This document shows positions 45,872 through 54,377 of a DNA stretch of 64,000 nt, one piece after another (position 1 is the first letter of the stretch; the number at the start of each line of letters is the position of its first letter). The stretch comes from Paradesertivirga superstes (GTDB lineage: Bacteria; Bacteroidota; Bacteroidia; Sphingobacteriales; Sphingobacteriaceae), in NCBI RefSeq assembly GCF_037622515.1, contig NZ_JBBJCN010000004.1, positions 248,001-312,000 on the forward strand, in the 5' to 3' direction. Both the position numbers and the translations under genes were made by a program. The notes under the pieces are model-generated. The model made no database searches, was not told the origin of the DNA, and saw nothing but the letters and a program-made list of their open reading frames with translations.

Positions 45872-46265
45872 TTAATGCCTGGATAAAACCAGTCCGAACG
45901 CTTTCAAGGTACGGGTGAAGACACCAACACCGGAATCCGCTGCTGTTAGTGTACTGCCGACCGCTTAACATAATTTGATCGGCGATTTGCATAGGCATGA
46001 AATCCGGTGGAGCGCTGGCCCGAGCAGAACGGCGGGCCGGGTGCTTTGCCCGTGCGGCTGAAGCTTCGTTCTGTTCTTGAATTTATTCACTTGTTGTCTA
46101 TTTTATTGGTGTTCATGGACTCGCTATGGCTCGGCATTGGTGACTTTTGTTTCAAGACAAAAGTTACTAGGCCCCCGCGGCTATGAGCGGATTGCAAGAG
46201 GTTTTGTGAAGCAACTTGGAAGTTCTTAGATCTGTTCATATCATGTCAACAATTTGACGCCTCAA
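45872..46265. other. Gene-free spacer with GC-rich inverted repeats
   Basis: No open frame here looks coding. Around 46005-46065 the base composition turns GC-rich, with GGCCCG (46017-46022) inverted at 46033-46038 and a CGGG/CCCG hairpin just after it. At 46143-46164 ACTTTTGT and ACAAAAGT form an 8-bp stem with a six-base loop. The patch is unlike its AT-rich surroundings and resembles dispersed intergenic repeats of Pedobacter-type genomes. It separates GH28 from GH95, and no operator of the regulon type is visible. Confidence 0.5.
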
Positions 46266-47861
46266 TTATCTAACAATATTCCTCTGCTCAAGCTGAACAA
46301 TTTCAGTCACGCCATTTTCCTTCACAATCGGTGTTTTAACGTTTCTAAAATTATTTCCATCAAGCGTGATGCTTTTGGTTTTGTCGCCTTTAAGCTTTAA
46401 ATACACATCTGTTCCTGCCGGAGAAAACGAATCGTAGATAAAAGCTTCCTCAACGTTTGTAAAATCCAAAACAGGCACATTTGCGTGCGGACTGAAGGAT
46501 TTCACATTATCAACCTCCAGAATTCTGACATTCTCAGCCTTTATTGATGGACCTATTTCTGTATTTACCTGTACATTATGAAACTCTATTCTTCTGGCTT
46601 CTTTAATATTAAATCCTGTTTTTGAGTCTATGTTAATATCATTGAACGTAATATTTTCAACGGGCATTTCTACAAGGCCATTAATAAAACAGGCCTCGTT
46701 AATACCTGAACCAGTAATGTTGCTGAAATGAATATTTCTGAATTGCGGGGTACGTTCCGAAACCGGCTCAGGATCTGTTTTTGCATATTGAAGATCGAGT
46801 ACAATAGCCTGATCCCTGATATTTTTCATCACGATGTTATCCACCCTGATCTCTTCAACAATTCCTCCCCTTCCCCGTGCAGATTTAATACGTATACCAC
46901 GATCGGTTCCATCGAAAATGCAGTTTGAAATGGTGATCTTTCTAACACCTCCAGACATCTCACTGCCAATAACCACACCTCCGTGACCTGATAACATTGT
47001 AGAATTAGTGATTGTATAGTTTTCAGCCGGCGTATTCATGGCCCGGCCGGGTTTATCCTTACCTGATTTGATCGTGATGCAATCATCACCCACACTGATA
47101 TGGCAGTTAGATATATGAACGTTATTGCAGGATTCAGGATTTATTCCATCAGTATTTGGAGCAAACGACTTAGGATTAAGGATGGTGACCCCGTTGATCG
47201 TCACATTTTCTGAAAATTGAGGATTAACAGTCCAGAATGGTGAATTCTGTATAGTGATCCCTTCAATCTGAACATTCTTGCAATACATGGTCTGTATAAA
47301 AGGAGGACGAAGAAATCCGCGCTTCATTTGCCTTGGATCATCAGGTAAAAGAATGTCCTTATTCAGATCATCAAACATAAGCTGCCATTTAGAGCGCGGC
47401 TGGCCTTCCTTATACCCCTCAACAAAATTCCACCATTTTTTGCCATGACCATCAATTAACCCTCTTCCAACTATTGCTATATTTTCTGCTTTATATGCAT
47501 AGAACAAGGGCGAAAAGCTGGTTACATCCACACCTTCGTAGCGGCTCTTAACCATCGGGAGATAGTCATCGAAATTATCGCTAAAATGAAGCTCTGCTCC
47601 TGCATCAATTAAAATAGTAATATTACTTTTCAAGTGAATGGAACCGGTAAGGTATTTACCTGCCGGAAAATAAACAGTTCCTCCTCCAGCCTTAGATGCG
47701 GCTTCTATTGCTTTCTTAATAGCAATGGTTGCTAACTTAGTGCTGTCATTTTTGGCCCCGTATTTTACCACATTGTAATAGCTTTGAGCTGATGCAGATA
47801 TTGAGGAAAAGCAAATCAGTAAAGCGGCAATTGTGAAAAGTCTCAAATGGTTCAATTTCAT
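46266..47861 (-). CDS. GH28 polygalacturonase/rhamnogalacturonase-like hydrolase
   Basis: A 531-residue secreted right-handed beta-helix hydrolase of GH28. The conserved blocks are in order: NTDGINPESC, GDDCITIKSG (catalytic Asp pair), SGHGGVVIGSE (His) and RGIRIKSARG. It cleaves alpha-galacturonide bonds; the acceptance of rhamnose-galacturonate links cannot be judged. ATG 47861 is preferred to an in-frame ATG 37 codons upstream because it begins a normal signal peptide (MKLNHLRLFTIAALLICF, cleavage near SASAQ), while the longer form has a charged, non-signal N-terminus. It lies 178 bases after the stop of the gene at 48040 and may be read from that transcript. Confidence 0.92.
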   Translation of the reverse strand: MKLNHLRLFTIAALLICFSSISASAQSYYNVVKYGAKNDSTKLATIAIKKAIEAASKAGGGTVYFPAGKYLTGSIHLKSNITILIDAGAELHFSDNFDDYLPMVKSRYEGVDVTSFSPLFYAYKAENIAIVGRGLIDGHGKKWWNFVEGYKEGQPRSKWQLMFDDLNKDILLPDDPRQMKRGFLRPPFIQTMYCKNVQIEGITIQNSPFWTVNPQFSENVTINGVTILNPKSFAPNTDGINPESCNNVHISNCHISVGDDCITIKSGKDKPGRAMNTPAENYTITNSTMLSGHGGVVIGSEMSGGVRKITISNCIFDGTDRGIRIKSARGRGGIVEEIRVDNIVMKNIRDQAIVLDLQYAKTDPEPVSERTPQFRNIHFSNITGSGINEACFINGLVEMPVENITFNDINIDSKTGFNIKEARRIEFHNVQVNTEIGPSIKAENVRILEVDNVKSFSPHANVPVLDFTNVEEAFIYDSFSPAGTDVYLKLKGDKTKSITLDGNNFRNVKTPIVKENGVTEIVQLEQRNIVR

Positions 47862-48039
47862 TATCTTTTGTTTATTTCTACAGGGTTTATTGCGTTCAGT
47901 TCTACGGAACGTTTTGTCACTTCGACGCAGGAGTGATCTTTTTATTAATTCTAGATCTCTGGCTAAGGTCAAATGTCAAAATGTATTTGCTGCACTTAAA
48001 CCTATTTTGTTTAATATTTTAGACCTATTGGGTTCATTC

Positions 48040-49590
48040 TTAAATCAACCTGGTCTTAATTTTCTTTAACTTATCAGACTTAGCGATTTCTTTGCCATCA
48101 GCAAAAACTCTAAACCCCTTGCCTTTACCATATTTAGTTCCGTCCTTATCCCAAAGAAAGGTTAGCATTTTTCCGTGATAAGATACCTGATCGAGGCAAA
48201 ACCAATCCCATTGACTGTCGGGCAAAAGTGGATTAACTTCAAGAATATTGTCAGGTCTGGGTTTTAAACCAACGAGGTCATTAATAATCAGATCAGCAAA
48301 TCCTGAATGGTTATAAAACTTACTGCGGGGATTATCGCCTTTGAGCCACTCCCCGGTTTTTTCATCCTGGTACTCGCCAATATAAGTTTTGCCATTCATT
48401 TGATGAGACATCGCATATTTATGAAGTTCATCATAAAAGACCTGCTTTGTCATCGATCCCTTATGCTTGTAATTGGTAAGCAAATTTGAAAGTCCTTTTA
48501 GTGTCTGAGTAGTTGCATAGGGCCAAACCGGGCCATCCCACTCGCAACCGTGACCAGAACCGTGGGTTCTGAAAAGGGGATGACGCCTTTCAGCCGTGGT
48601 TAATCCCCATGGAGCATTGAAACCGCTTTTATCAAGCAATTGATCCCATTGTTTCGCATATTTAGCTTTGTCTTTAGGAAGGTCAAAATACCAGGGTATA
48701 AAACCAATAGCCTCCCGGGCATCGCATAATCCACCTTTTTCGTATTGCACTTTAAAGAAAGAAGCCGAATCGTCCCATAATTGTTCGTGAACCGCCTTTT
48801 TCAAAAATGAAGCCTTTTTCTCATACCTTCTTTCTAAAGTATCGTTATTAAACATTTTAGCCATTTCCGACAATGCTGTTGCGTTTCCATACATATAACT
48901 ATTTATCGTTGGCCTGATATTCTTATCCTTCCGGGATCCGCTAATAGATTCTTCCATCGCATCACGCACATCGAATTGATAAAACATCTGATTTGGAAGT
49001 TGCTTCTCCAGCTCCCATTTGCGATAATCGGCATCAAGCTCCGGCAAAAGATTCGCAAGAAAAGGTTTATCAAGAGCAACTTTATAATGGTCGTAAACAG
49101 CATCCTGTACCCAGCTGCTGAATGCATGAAAGCGTTGAACCTTATGCTTAGGGTCGATATAGAACCAAAAATTAATGTAATCTTTAATATACTTCTGATT
49201 GTGCAGCCATCGACCTTCGTTTATCTGGTGCCCTAACCCGCTGCTTATCGCATTATATTTTCCTGCATGATTGGCAGGTGTAATAAATTCGGTAATGACG
49301 TGCCCTTCGGGAGTTTGTTTGATATGCTTCCGGTAAGACCACCAACGGAAATAATATATTTTTTCTATGGCAGAATCCGGACAGTCAAACAAAGGGATAT
49401 TGGCTGAAAGCCATTCAAATGATTGAGCGTTTGGAACAAGATTAATAACCGCCTCCTCTTTATCCTGGGTGTTAAACTCGGATACATACCTACTCAGATC
49501 TTCCGTTTTTAATACCTTCTGACTTTGAGAAAATCCTATATTAAATTGTAAGATCGATATAAAAACTACACTTATATATTTATAATTCAT
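48040..49590 (-). CDS. (alpha/alpha)6-barrel hydrolase, MGH1/GH63-like
   Basis: A 516-residue exported protein (signal ending IGFSQ). The chain has the helix-rich pattern of MGH1-type/GH63-like glycosidases: YYFRWWSYRKHIKQT, INSYMYGNATALSEMAKMF, EAIGFIPWYFDLP, HGCEWDGPVWPYATTQTLKG and FYNHSGFADLIINDLVGL. Acidic residues in RDAMEES and CEWDGP are candidate catalytic groups. The substrate is unknown; members sit in plant-glycan loci. It follows the 49618 gene by 27 bases in an operon driven by site 7. The name is a family-level call, and other clan GH-G families are possible. Confidence 0.7.
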   Translation of the reverse strand: MNYKYISVVFISILQFNIGFSQSQKVLKTEDLSRYVSEFNTQDKEEAVINLVPNAQSFEWLSANIPLFDCPDSAIEKIYYFRWWSYRKHIKQTPEGHVITEFITPANHAGKYNAISSGLGHQINEGRWLHNQKYIKDYINFWFYIDPKHKVQRFHAFSSWVQDAVYDHYKVALDKPFLANLLPELDADYRKWELEKQLPNQMFYQFDVRDAMEESISGSRKDKNIRPTINSYMYGNATALSEMAKMFNNDTLERRYEKKASFLKKAVHEQLWDDSASFFKVQYEKGGLCDAREAIGFIPWYFDLPKDKAKYAKQWDQLLDKSGFNAPWGLTTAERRHPLFRTHGSGHGCEWDGPVWPYATTQTLKGLSNLLTNYKHKGSMTKQVFYDELHKYAMSHQMNGKTYIGEYQDEKTGEWLKGDNPRSKFYNHSGFADLIINDLVGLKPRPDNILEVNPLLPDSQWDWFCLDQVSYHGKMLTFLWDKDGTKYGKGKGFRVFADGKEIAKSDKLKKIKTRLI

Positions 49591-49617
49591 TGCTAATATA
49601 CTTTAGAATCAAATTTA

Positions 49618-52365
49618 TCATTCAAATAACCAGTCGATTTCCTTTCCGTATGCACCTAAACCTGCATTATAAATTTTTACTTCCTGGTTTCCATCAATAA
49701 AACCCAAAATAAGCAATGCTCCTTTTGGAAGGTTTAAGGTATGTGTTCCTTCTTTAAACGAATATGAGTGAACATTTACTGTGGGTAATTTTCCAGCTAG
49801 CAAAGCATTTGAAATCTTTATTTCCCCCTGTCCATAATCATTGGCACTGGCATCGGTTTCCAATTCGGGAGCTTTCGCAAAAGCAGTTTCCTGCGCCTTA
49901 AAATATCCAACCAATAATTTAACAGGCTTTGAAGTCGAAAATTTCAGACTTGTACCTGATTTTAACTGCTGAGCTTTAACAAAACGTATTGCTTTTAATC
50001 CCTGGAGTTCAACGGCAACATCACTCAACTTCACAACTGAGTCGGCAAAAACAGATTGGTTCGGAGACAGGGTATAAAATGATCCTGTTTTACTTAAGAG
50101 TTTAACATCAGCATTTTTAAAAGGCATTTTCTTGTTATTGCCTGCAGCCTTGTTAGTTTTTAATGAATCAATACTCTTCTTAAAAGTATTAAGTTCCTTC
50201 TCAAAAACCGGAAGCATTTCATACCAGTTGATATAGGTAGCATCAACTCCGCGCATTGGAATTTTGCGTTGAGAGGTTTGCATGCTATTCGCATATAAAT
50301 AGGAATCTTTGGTAAATTTCACCAGTTCGGCATAGTGCTTAACACTGCTTTCAAGAAATGGAAGGGCCTTGTCTAAATCGCTTACATCATCAGAATATTT
50401 AAATCGTAAAACAGCGACAGCCGCCTTCGCCTTATCTGAATAATAATTTGCCATTGCATTATAACAATACATATCATTTTTCAAGCGTTCGAACTCGTCT
50501 TTATTTTTTGTGACAAAAGGGGCAGCTTTTTCAATGGCTTCCACGGCTTTCCTTCCATGAATTACTACTTCCTCTGCAACCTGTATGGGTGTTTCTCCAA
50601 TATGCTTTTCATGTTTAGCTTCCTTTTCAGCATACTCTATAATCATTTCACCTTCCGGCGCTTCCGACTCGTAAAGCATTGTAAACAAACCGTAACGGAA
50701 GGGATTAATCAGTTGAGTCATCAACATTCCTAAAGTCAGGGTTTGGCGATTACCATCAGTAATTCCGTATCTTCTTAATAATTTTGGCGAAATTTCTCCT
50801 GCCTCTTCCTGGGCGGCAAGCACTTGTTTACCCTGATCTGCATTTAAACCAAATGTTTGCGCCAGAGAATTACCCCAGTAATTAACCTCTTCATTTCTGT
50901 CGCGATTAGCTTTCCAGGCATATCTCGCCCATGTTTTATACCACATCCAGTCGCGTTCGACCTGCAATAAGCGTTCTTTAGTTTTATCTGCGGTATATGG
51001 CCAATCCCAATATGATGCCTGGGGATACAAATGAAGTCCGTTTGCTTCATAAACATTGTGCATGGCTTGAACAGATTTTTGAATAAAATCCGGCGAACTG
51101 TAGCGAAAAGGCTCAAGATTAGCCAGTATATGGACATTCTGAATATGTACAGTTCCAATTCTGCTTAAACTTCTATGCAGCTCGGCCCATTTTCCACGGG
51201 GAGTATAGGTTGTAAGAGCCTCACCATTGTACTTTGCCATTGTGTATAGGTTTTTATAAAGCGGCAAAGCATCTTTCATGACCCGGGGAGCATCCGAGTC
51301 ATGGGCACGGAGAACGATCGGAGGTTCATTGGTTTGCCCCAATGCCTTTAGGCCATCCTTAACACCCGGAATAATAGTTTTCGTAAACCAATCCACATCA
51401 TCCTGCCCCGCACCTTCCATGGCTTCACCTAAGGTAATAAGTAAACCTACGTTGGGATATTTCTCTACAAAAGCAGCGATTGATTTACGGGTATAATCTG
51501 CGATTAAAGGAACAATTGGCCTGTTTCTTTCCTGAGTTTTTATATTATGCTTTTCAGCAAAAGGTTTGGACACGATAATATTATAGAACATCTGGATCAC
51601 CCAGATACCACGTTTGTCTGCCTCTTCTGTAAGAAAGCGGAACATTTCTTCATTCTTTTTAAAGGTAGCATCATCTACTTCTACAGCATAGGGATAATCT
51701 TTAAGTTTTACCAGGGATGCAAATGGATGTCCGTTCCACAAATACAAAGAGTTATAACGGTTTTCTACCATCATATCCAGGTATTTTGTCCAGTGTTGTT
51801 TATCGTAAAACCAGGGAAAAGTTTCGGGAGTATATGGATATTCGTACACTGTTCTGCCCGGAAGATAATATGGTTTTTGAAGCCCGATACAGGTACCGCG
51901 AAGAACCATTTCTGGTTTATCAGAAACATTAAGATTATCAGGAAGCTTCCCCTCAGATTTAATACGCTCCGCAAGTTCAATGCATCCGTACAAAGCACCT
52001 GATGCATCTGTTCCGGCTATGATTGTATTCTTTGCTGATGCGATTGCAAAGCCCTCTTTACCCGAATTGGCATTTAAGGTAAGTTTGTACGCCGATGCCG
52101 ATTTTTTAATTAAGTCGCTGCCGGCTAATCCCACAACAATAACCCCGGATGTTTTAGGAAGCTGGTTCTGCTGAAGCACGGTCGCTTTAATTCCTATTTC
52201 TTTTAACGCTTTGCTCAGATTTTCTGCTCCGAATATTAATCGGCTATGGCTGTTTAAAGGGATAACTATCGTGATATTCTTGACTTTTTCGACAGACTCG
52301 GCTGATGGAATAGCAAAAAACACGATGCTAATCAAGGTCAAAACAAAGGGCGTAATTTTTTTCAT
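49618..52365 (-). CDS. Putative alpha-glucuronidase-like TIM-barrel protein
   Basis: A 915-residue exported protein. After the signal peptide, residues about 30-150 form a small alpha/beta domain of the GH67N/GH20b type (ITIVIPLNSHSRLIFGAENL, GVIVVGLAGSDLIKK, GTDASGALYGCIELAERI). A TIM-barrel-like region follows (about 155-480: MMVENRYNSLYLWNGHPFA, ITLGEAMEGAGQDDVDWF, HIQNVHILANLEPFRYSS), then a helical part and a C-terminal beta domain. GLLITLGEAMEG places a Glu at a barrel strand end. The architecture suits an exo-enzyme for a uronic acid or hexosamine, but I do not recognise an established family. First gene of the site 7 operon. Confidence 0.55.
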   Translation of the reverse strand: MKKITPFVLTLISIVFFAIPSAESVEKVKNITIVIPLNSHSRLIFGAENLSKALKEIGIKATVLQQNQLPKTSGVIVVGLAGSDLIKKSASAYKLTLNANSGKEGFAIASAKNTIIAGTDASGALYGCIELAERIKSEGKLPDNLNVSDKPEMVLRGTCIGLQKPYYLPGRTVYEYPYTPETFPWFYDKQHWTKYLDMMVENRYNSLYLWNGHPFASLVKLKDYPYAVEVDDATFKKNEEMFRFLTEEADKRGIWVIQMFYNIIVSKPFAEKHNIKTQERNRPIVPLIADYTRKSIAAFVEKYPNVGLLITLGEAMEGAGQDDVDWFTKTIIPGVKDGLKALGQTNEPPIVLRAHDSDAPRVMKDALPLYKNLYTMAKYNGEALTTYTPRGKWAELHRSLSRIGTVHIQNVHILANLEPFRYSSPDFIQKSVQAMHNVYEANGLHLYPQASYWDWPYTADKTKERLLQVERDWMWYKTWARYAWKANRDRNEEVNYWGNSLAQTFGLNADQGKQVLAAQEEAGEISPKLLRRYGITDGNRQTLTLGMLMTQLINPFRYGLFTMLYESEAPEGEMIIEYAEKEAKHEKHIGETPIQVAEEVVIHGRKAVEAIEKAAPFVTKNKDEFERLKNDMYCYNAMANYYSDKAKAAVAVLRFKYSDDVSDLDKALPFLESSVKHYAELVKFTKDSYLYANSMQTSQRKIPMRGVDATYINWYEMLPVFEKELNTFKKSIDSLKTNKAAGNNKKMPFKNADVKLLSKTGSFYTLSPNQSVFADSVVKLSDVAVELQGLKAIRFVKAQQLKSGTSLKFSTSKPVKLLVGYFKAQETAFAKAPELETDASANDYGQGEIKISNALLAGKLPTVNVHSYSFKEGTHTLNLPKGALLILGFIDGNQEVKIYNAGLGAYGKEIDWLFE

Positions 52366-52418
52366 CTAATCTTCTGCTTAGAAAATTGTGCGTGTGATTG
52401 GGTATTATGGTTAGATAT

Positions 52419-52483
52419 CAAATTTAGAATTAAAGCAACCTGATTCTCTGTAACATTTTCTCAAAGTACTATAGGATATTAGC
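52419..52483 (-). promoter_or_regulatory. Operator (52449-52483) plus -7 box (52419-52426), site 7
   Basis: In gene sense the half-sites are ATATCCTATA and AAATGTTACA, 21 bp apart, with GAGAAA between them, then 22 bases and a perfect TAAATTTG. It lies about 47 bases of leader upstream of the gene at 49618-52365. This is one of the four best-matching copies. Confidence 0.8.
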
Positions 52484-52530
52484 GAAAAATGCAACTAAAC
52501 CGTTACAAAATCGGATAATCCTGAACAATA

Positions 52531-52562
52531 AAAAACGGGAAAGGACTGAAACCCTCCCCGTT
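52531..52562 (-). terminator. Terminator of the SusCD-3 operon
   Basis: On the minus strand AACGGGGAGG and CCTTTCCCGTT form an imperfect stem around an eight-base loop, followed by a run of six T. It lies 24 bases past the SusD stop (52586). Confidence 0.75.
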
Positions 52563-52585
52563 CTATTTTAAATTCAGATATTAGA

Positions 52586-54361
52586 TCAATTATATCCCGG
52601 ATTATTTCCGAACTCCGCCCCGTTTAGGAGGGAGTTTAATTCTTCCTGACGAATAGGTCTTAAACGATGAAAAGGCTGCACGTCTGTGATGTCGGAGTTT
52701 TTGGTTCTGATGAAATCCACGAAATCCTGACCGTTATTCCCATATTTAATTCGTTTTACATCAAACCATCTAACGTATTCGCCACATAACTCCCTGGCCC
52801 TCTCCTCTAAGATAAAATCAATTCCTCCTGAAGTTAGGGTAGCCCCGGTAATTTGCATATCTGCAACTTTTCCAGGCAATGCAGCACGAGTTCTTAAGAC
52901 GTTTATTAATATTGCCGCCTCATTAGGATTAGCTAATTGATATTCTGCTTCTGCAGCAATGAGATACATTTCAGCTAAACGCATCACCAAAATATCTCTG
53001 GTTCCTACTCTAGAGATTGGAGTTGCCCTATTTGGGTCCATAAACTTTTTAAAATTAATGTAATCTCTTGTTCCTGCTCTAATAGAGCCATTTGCAGCGT
53101 AAATACTGTCCCGGTCAATTACGACGTATGGGCGTTGGGCTTCATTAGTAATACGTTTTTTAGTAATATATAAGGAAGTATCACGCCCAGTTACTATTAC
53201 TCTACCGGTTAAAGCCGCGCTTTTTTGAAACTTTGCAATGTTTGCAGAGGTCCATGTAAAGTTCTGAGAAGTATTTGCTATCCATATTTCTTGAAAAGAG
53301 GCAGCATAGCGTGCATCTTTGCTTTCATCAAAATAATCGAGCAAAGTTAAGGTTGGCATTAAACGGCGCTCATTATCGTAACCGTATGCGAGGCTATATT
53401 CTAAGGCGGGTTTTAAATCTCCGGTGTAAGGTGTTTGGAATGTCATGAACACACGGTTAGCATTATCTTCTATATTCAATCCTATGTTAGAAGATATACT
53501 TATAGTATATAATGCCTCTTTGTTTCTTTTGTTATTCGCAGGATTCCACAAATCTGCAGGTGTAGCCCATAAATCAATTCCAAATTCAGATTTTCTGCTT
53601 ATCACTTCTTTTGCTAAATCTCTGGCCTTGGCGAAATAGACATCCGCTTCAGGCTTGTTTCCAGCAGCTAAAGAATAATAAGCTCTTGACAAATTTGCCC
53701 GGGCTAAAAAACCAAGCGCAGACTTTTTGCTGGCTCTGCTATATTCATTTCCCCAATCCTGTTGCAAGGGAAGATTTGCGGCAGCAAATTCCAGATCGGA
53801 AAATATTAATTGATAAAAATCATTTACTGAACTTCTGGTAGCTGTTAATTCTGGTTCCTTAGTTTCAGTGGTACGTAACATCACTCCCCCCCAGGTTTCT
53901 ACGATATGCCAATAGTAAAAAGCTCTTAGAAAACGTAACTCACCTTCACGTCTGTTCCGTTCAGTTGCATTAGTAAAACCCGCATCACCAATTCGCTCTA
54001 ACCCTGCATTACAAAGATTAATTCCTTTCCAGAGATTGGTCCAGGTTGCCCTTACCGGATTCCCTTGCAATGGAGTGAGGTTAACATATTTAGTAAGTTG
54101 CTGGGCGTAGGTGTTTTTTTCCCTGTTAAACCAAAGGTCAGTACCACTTTCGCTCATAAATATTCCATCCTCTTTCCCATACCAGTTTCGCTGATCCGAA
54201 TATGCAGCATTTACGAGGGTAACGAAACCCTGTGGAGTATTCCAGGCAGCATCAGCTGTAGCTCCGGACGGATTATATTCATCCAGCTTCCTGCAAGATG
54301 TAAATCCTGCGATGAGCACTGTAAAAAGACATCCTGTATATATATATATAATATGTTTCAT
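52586..54361 (-). CDS. SusD/RagB family outer-membrane lipoprotein (pair 3)
   Basis: A 591-residue SusD-like protein with lipobox FTSC (Cys23). Recognisable parts: GELRFLRAFYYWHIVETWGG, ASKKSALGFLARANLSRAY, and C-terminal MRLAEMYLIAAEAEYQLAN, LRTRAALPGK and ERARELCGEYVRWFDVKRIK. It lies 16 bases after its SusC partner and ends the operon. Pairs 2 and 3 share the ARELCGE and RELCGEF type C-terminal motif, while pair 1 is more distant. Confidence 0.95.
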   Translation of the reverse strand: MKHIIYIYTGCLFTVLIAGFTSCRKLDEYNPSGATADAAWNTPQGFVTLVNAAYSDQRNWYGKEDGIFMSESGTDLWFNREKNTYAQQLTKYVNLTPLQGNPVRATWTNLWKGINLCNAGLERIGDAGFTNATERNRREGELRFLRAFYYWHIVETWGGVMLRTTETKEPELTATRSSVNDFYQLIFSDLEFAAANLPLQQDWGNEYSRASKKSALGFLARANLSRAYYSLAAGNKPEADVYFAKARDLAKEVISRKSEFGIDLWATPADLWNPANNKRNKEALYTISISSNIGLNIEDNANRVFMTFQTPYTGDLKPALEYSLAYGYDNERRLMPTLTLLDYFDESKDARYAASFQEIWIANTSQNFTWTSANIAKFQKSAALTGRVIVTGRDTSLYITKKRITNEAQRPYVVIDRDSIYAANGSIRAGTRDYINFKKFMDPNRATPISRVGTRDILVMRLAEMYLIAAEAEYQLANPNEAAILINVLRTRAALPGKVADMQITGATLTSGGIDFILEERARELCGEYVRWFDVKRIKYGNNGQDFVDFIRTKNSDITDVQPFHRLRPIRQEELNSLLNGAEFGNNPGYN

Positions 54362-54377
54362 GACTAATATCTAATAA

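Noticed and set aside
46005..46065. GC-rich hairpin block considered as a tRNA or structured RNA gene
   Set aside because: No cloverleaf, anticodon arm or T-loop consensus could be found; it fits an intergenic repeat better.
47862..47972. A 37-residue N-terminal extension of GH28
   Set aside because: The extension is highly charged and would bury the signal peptide that begins at 47861.
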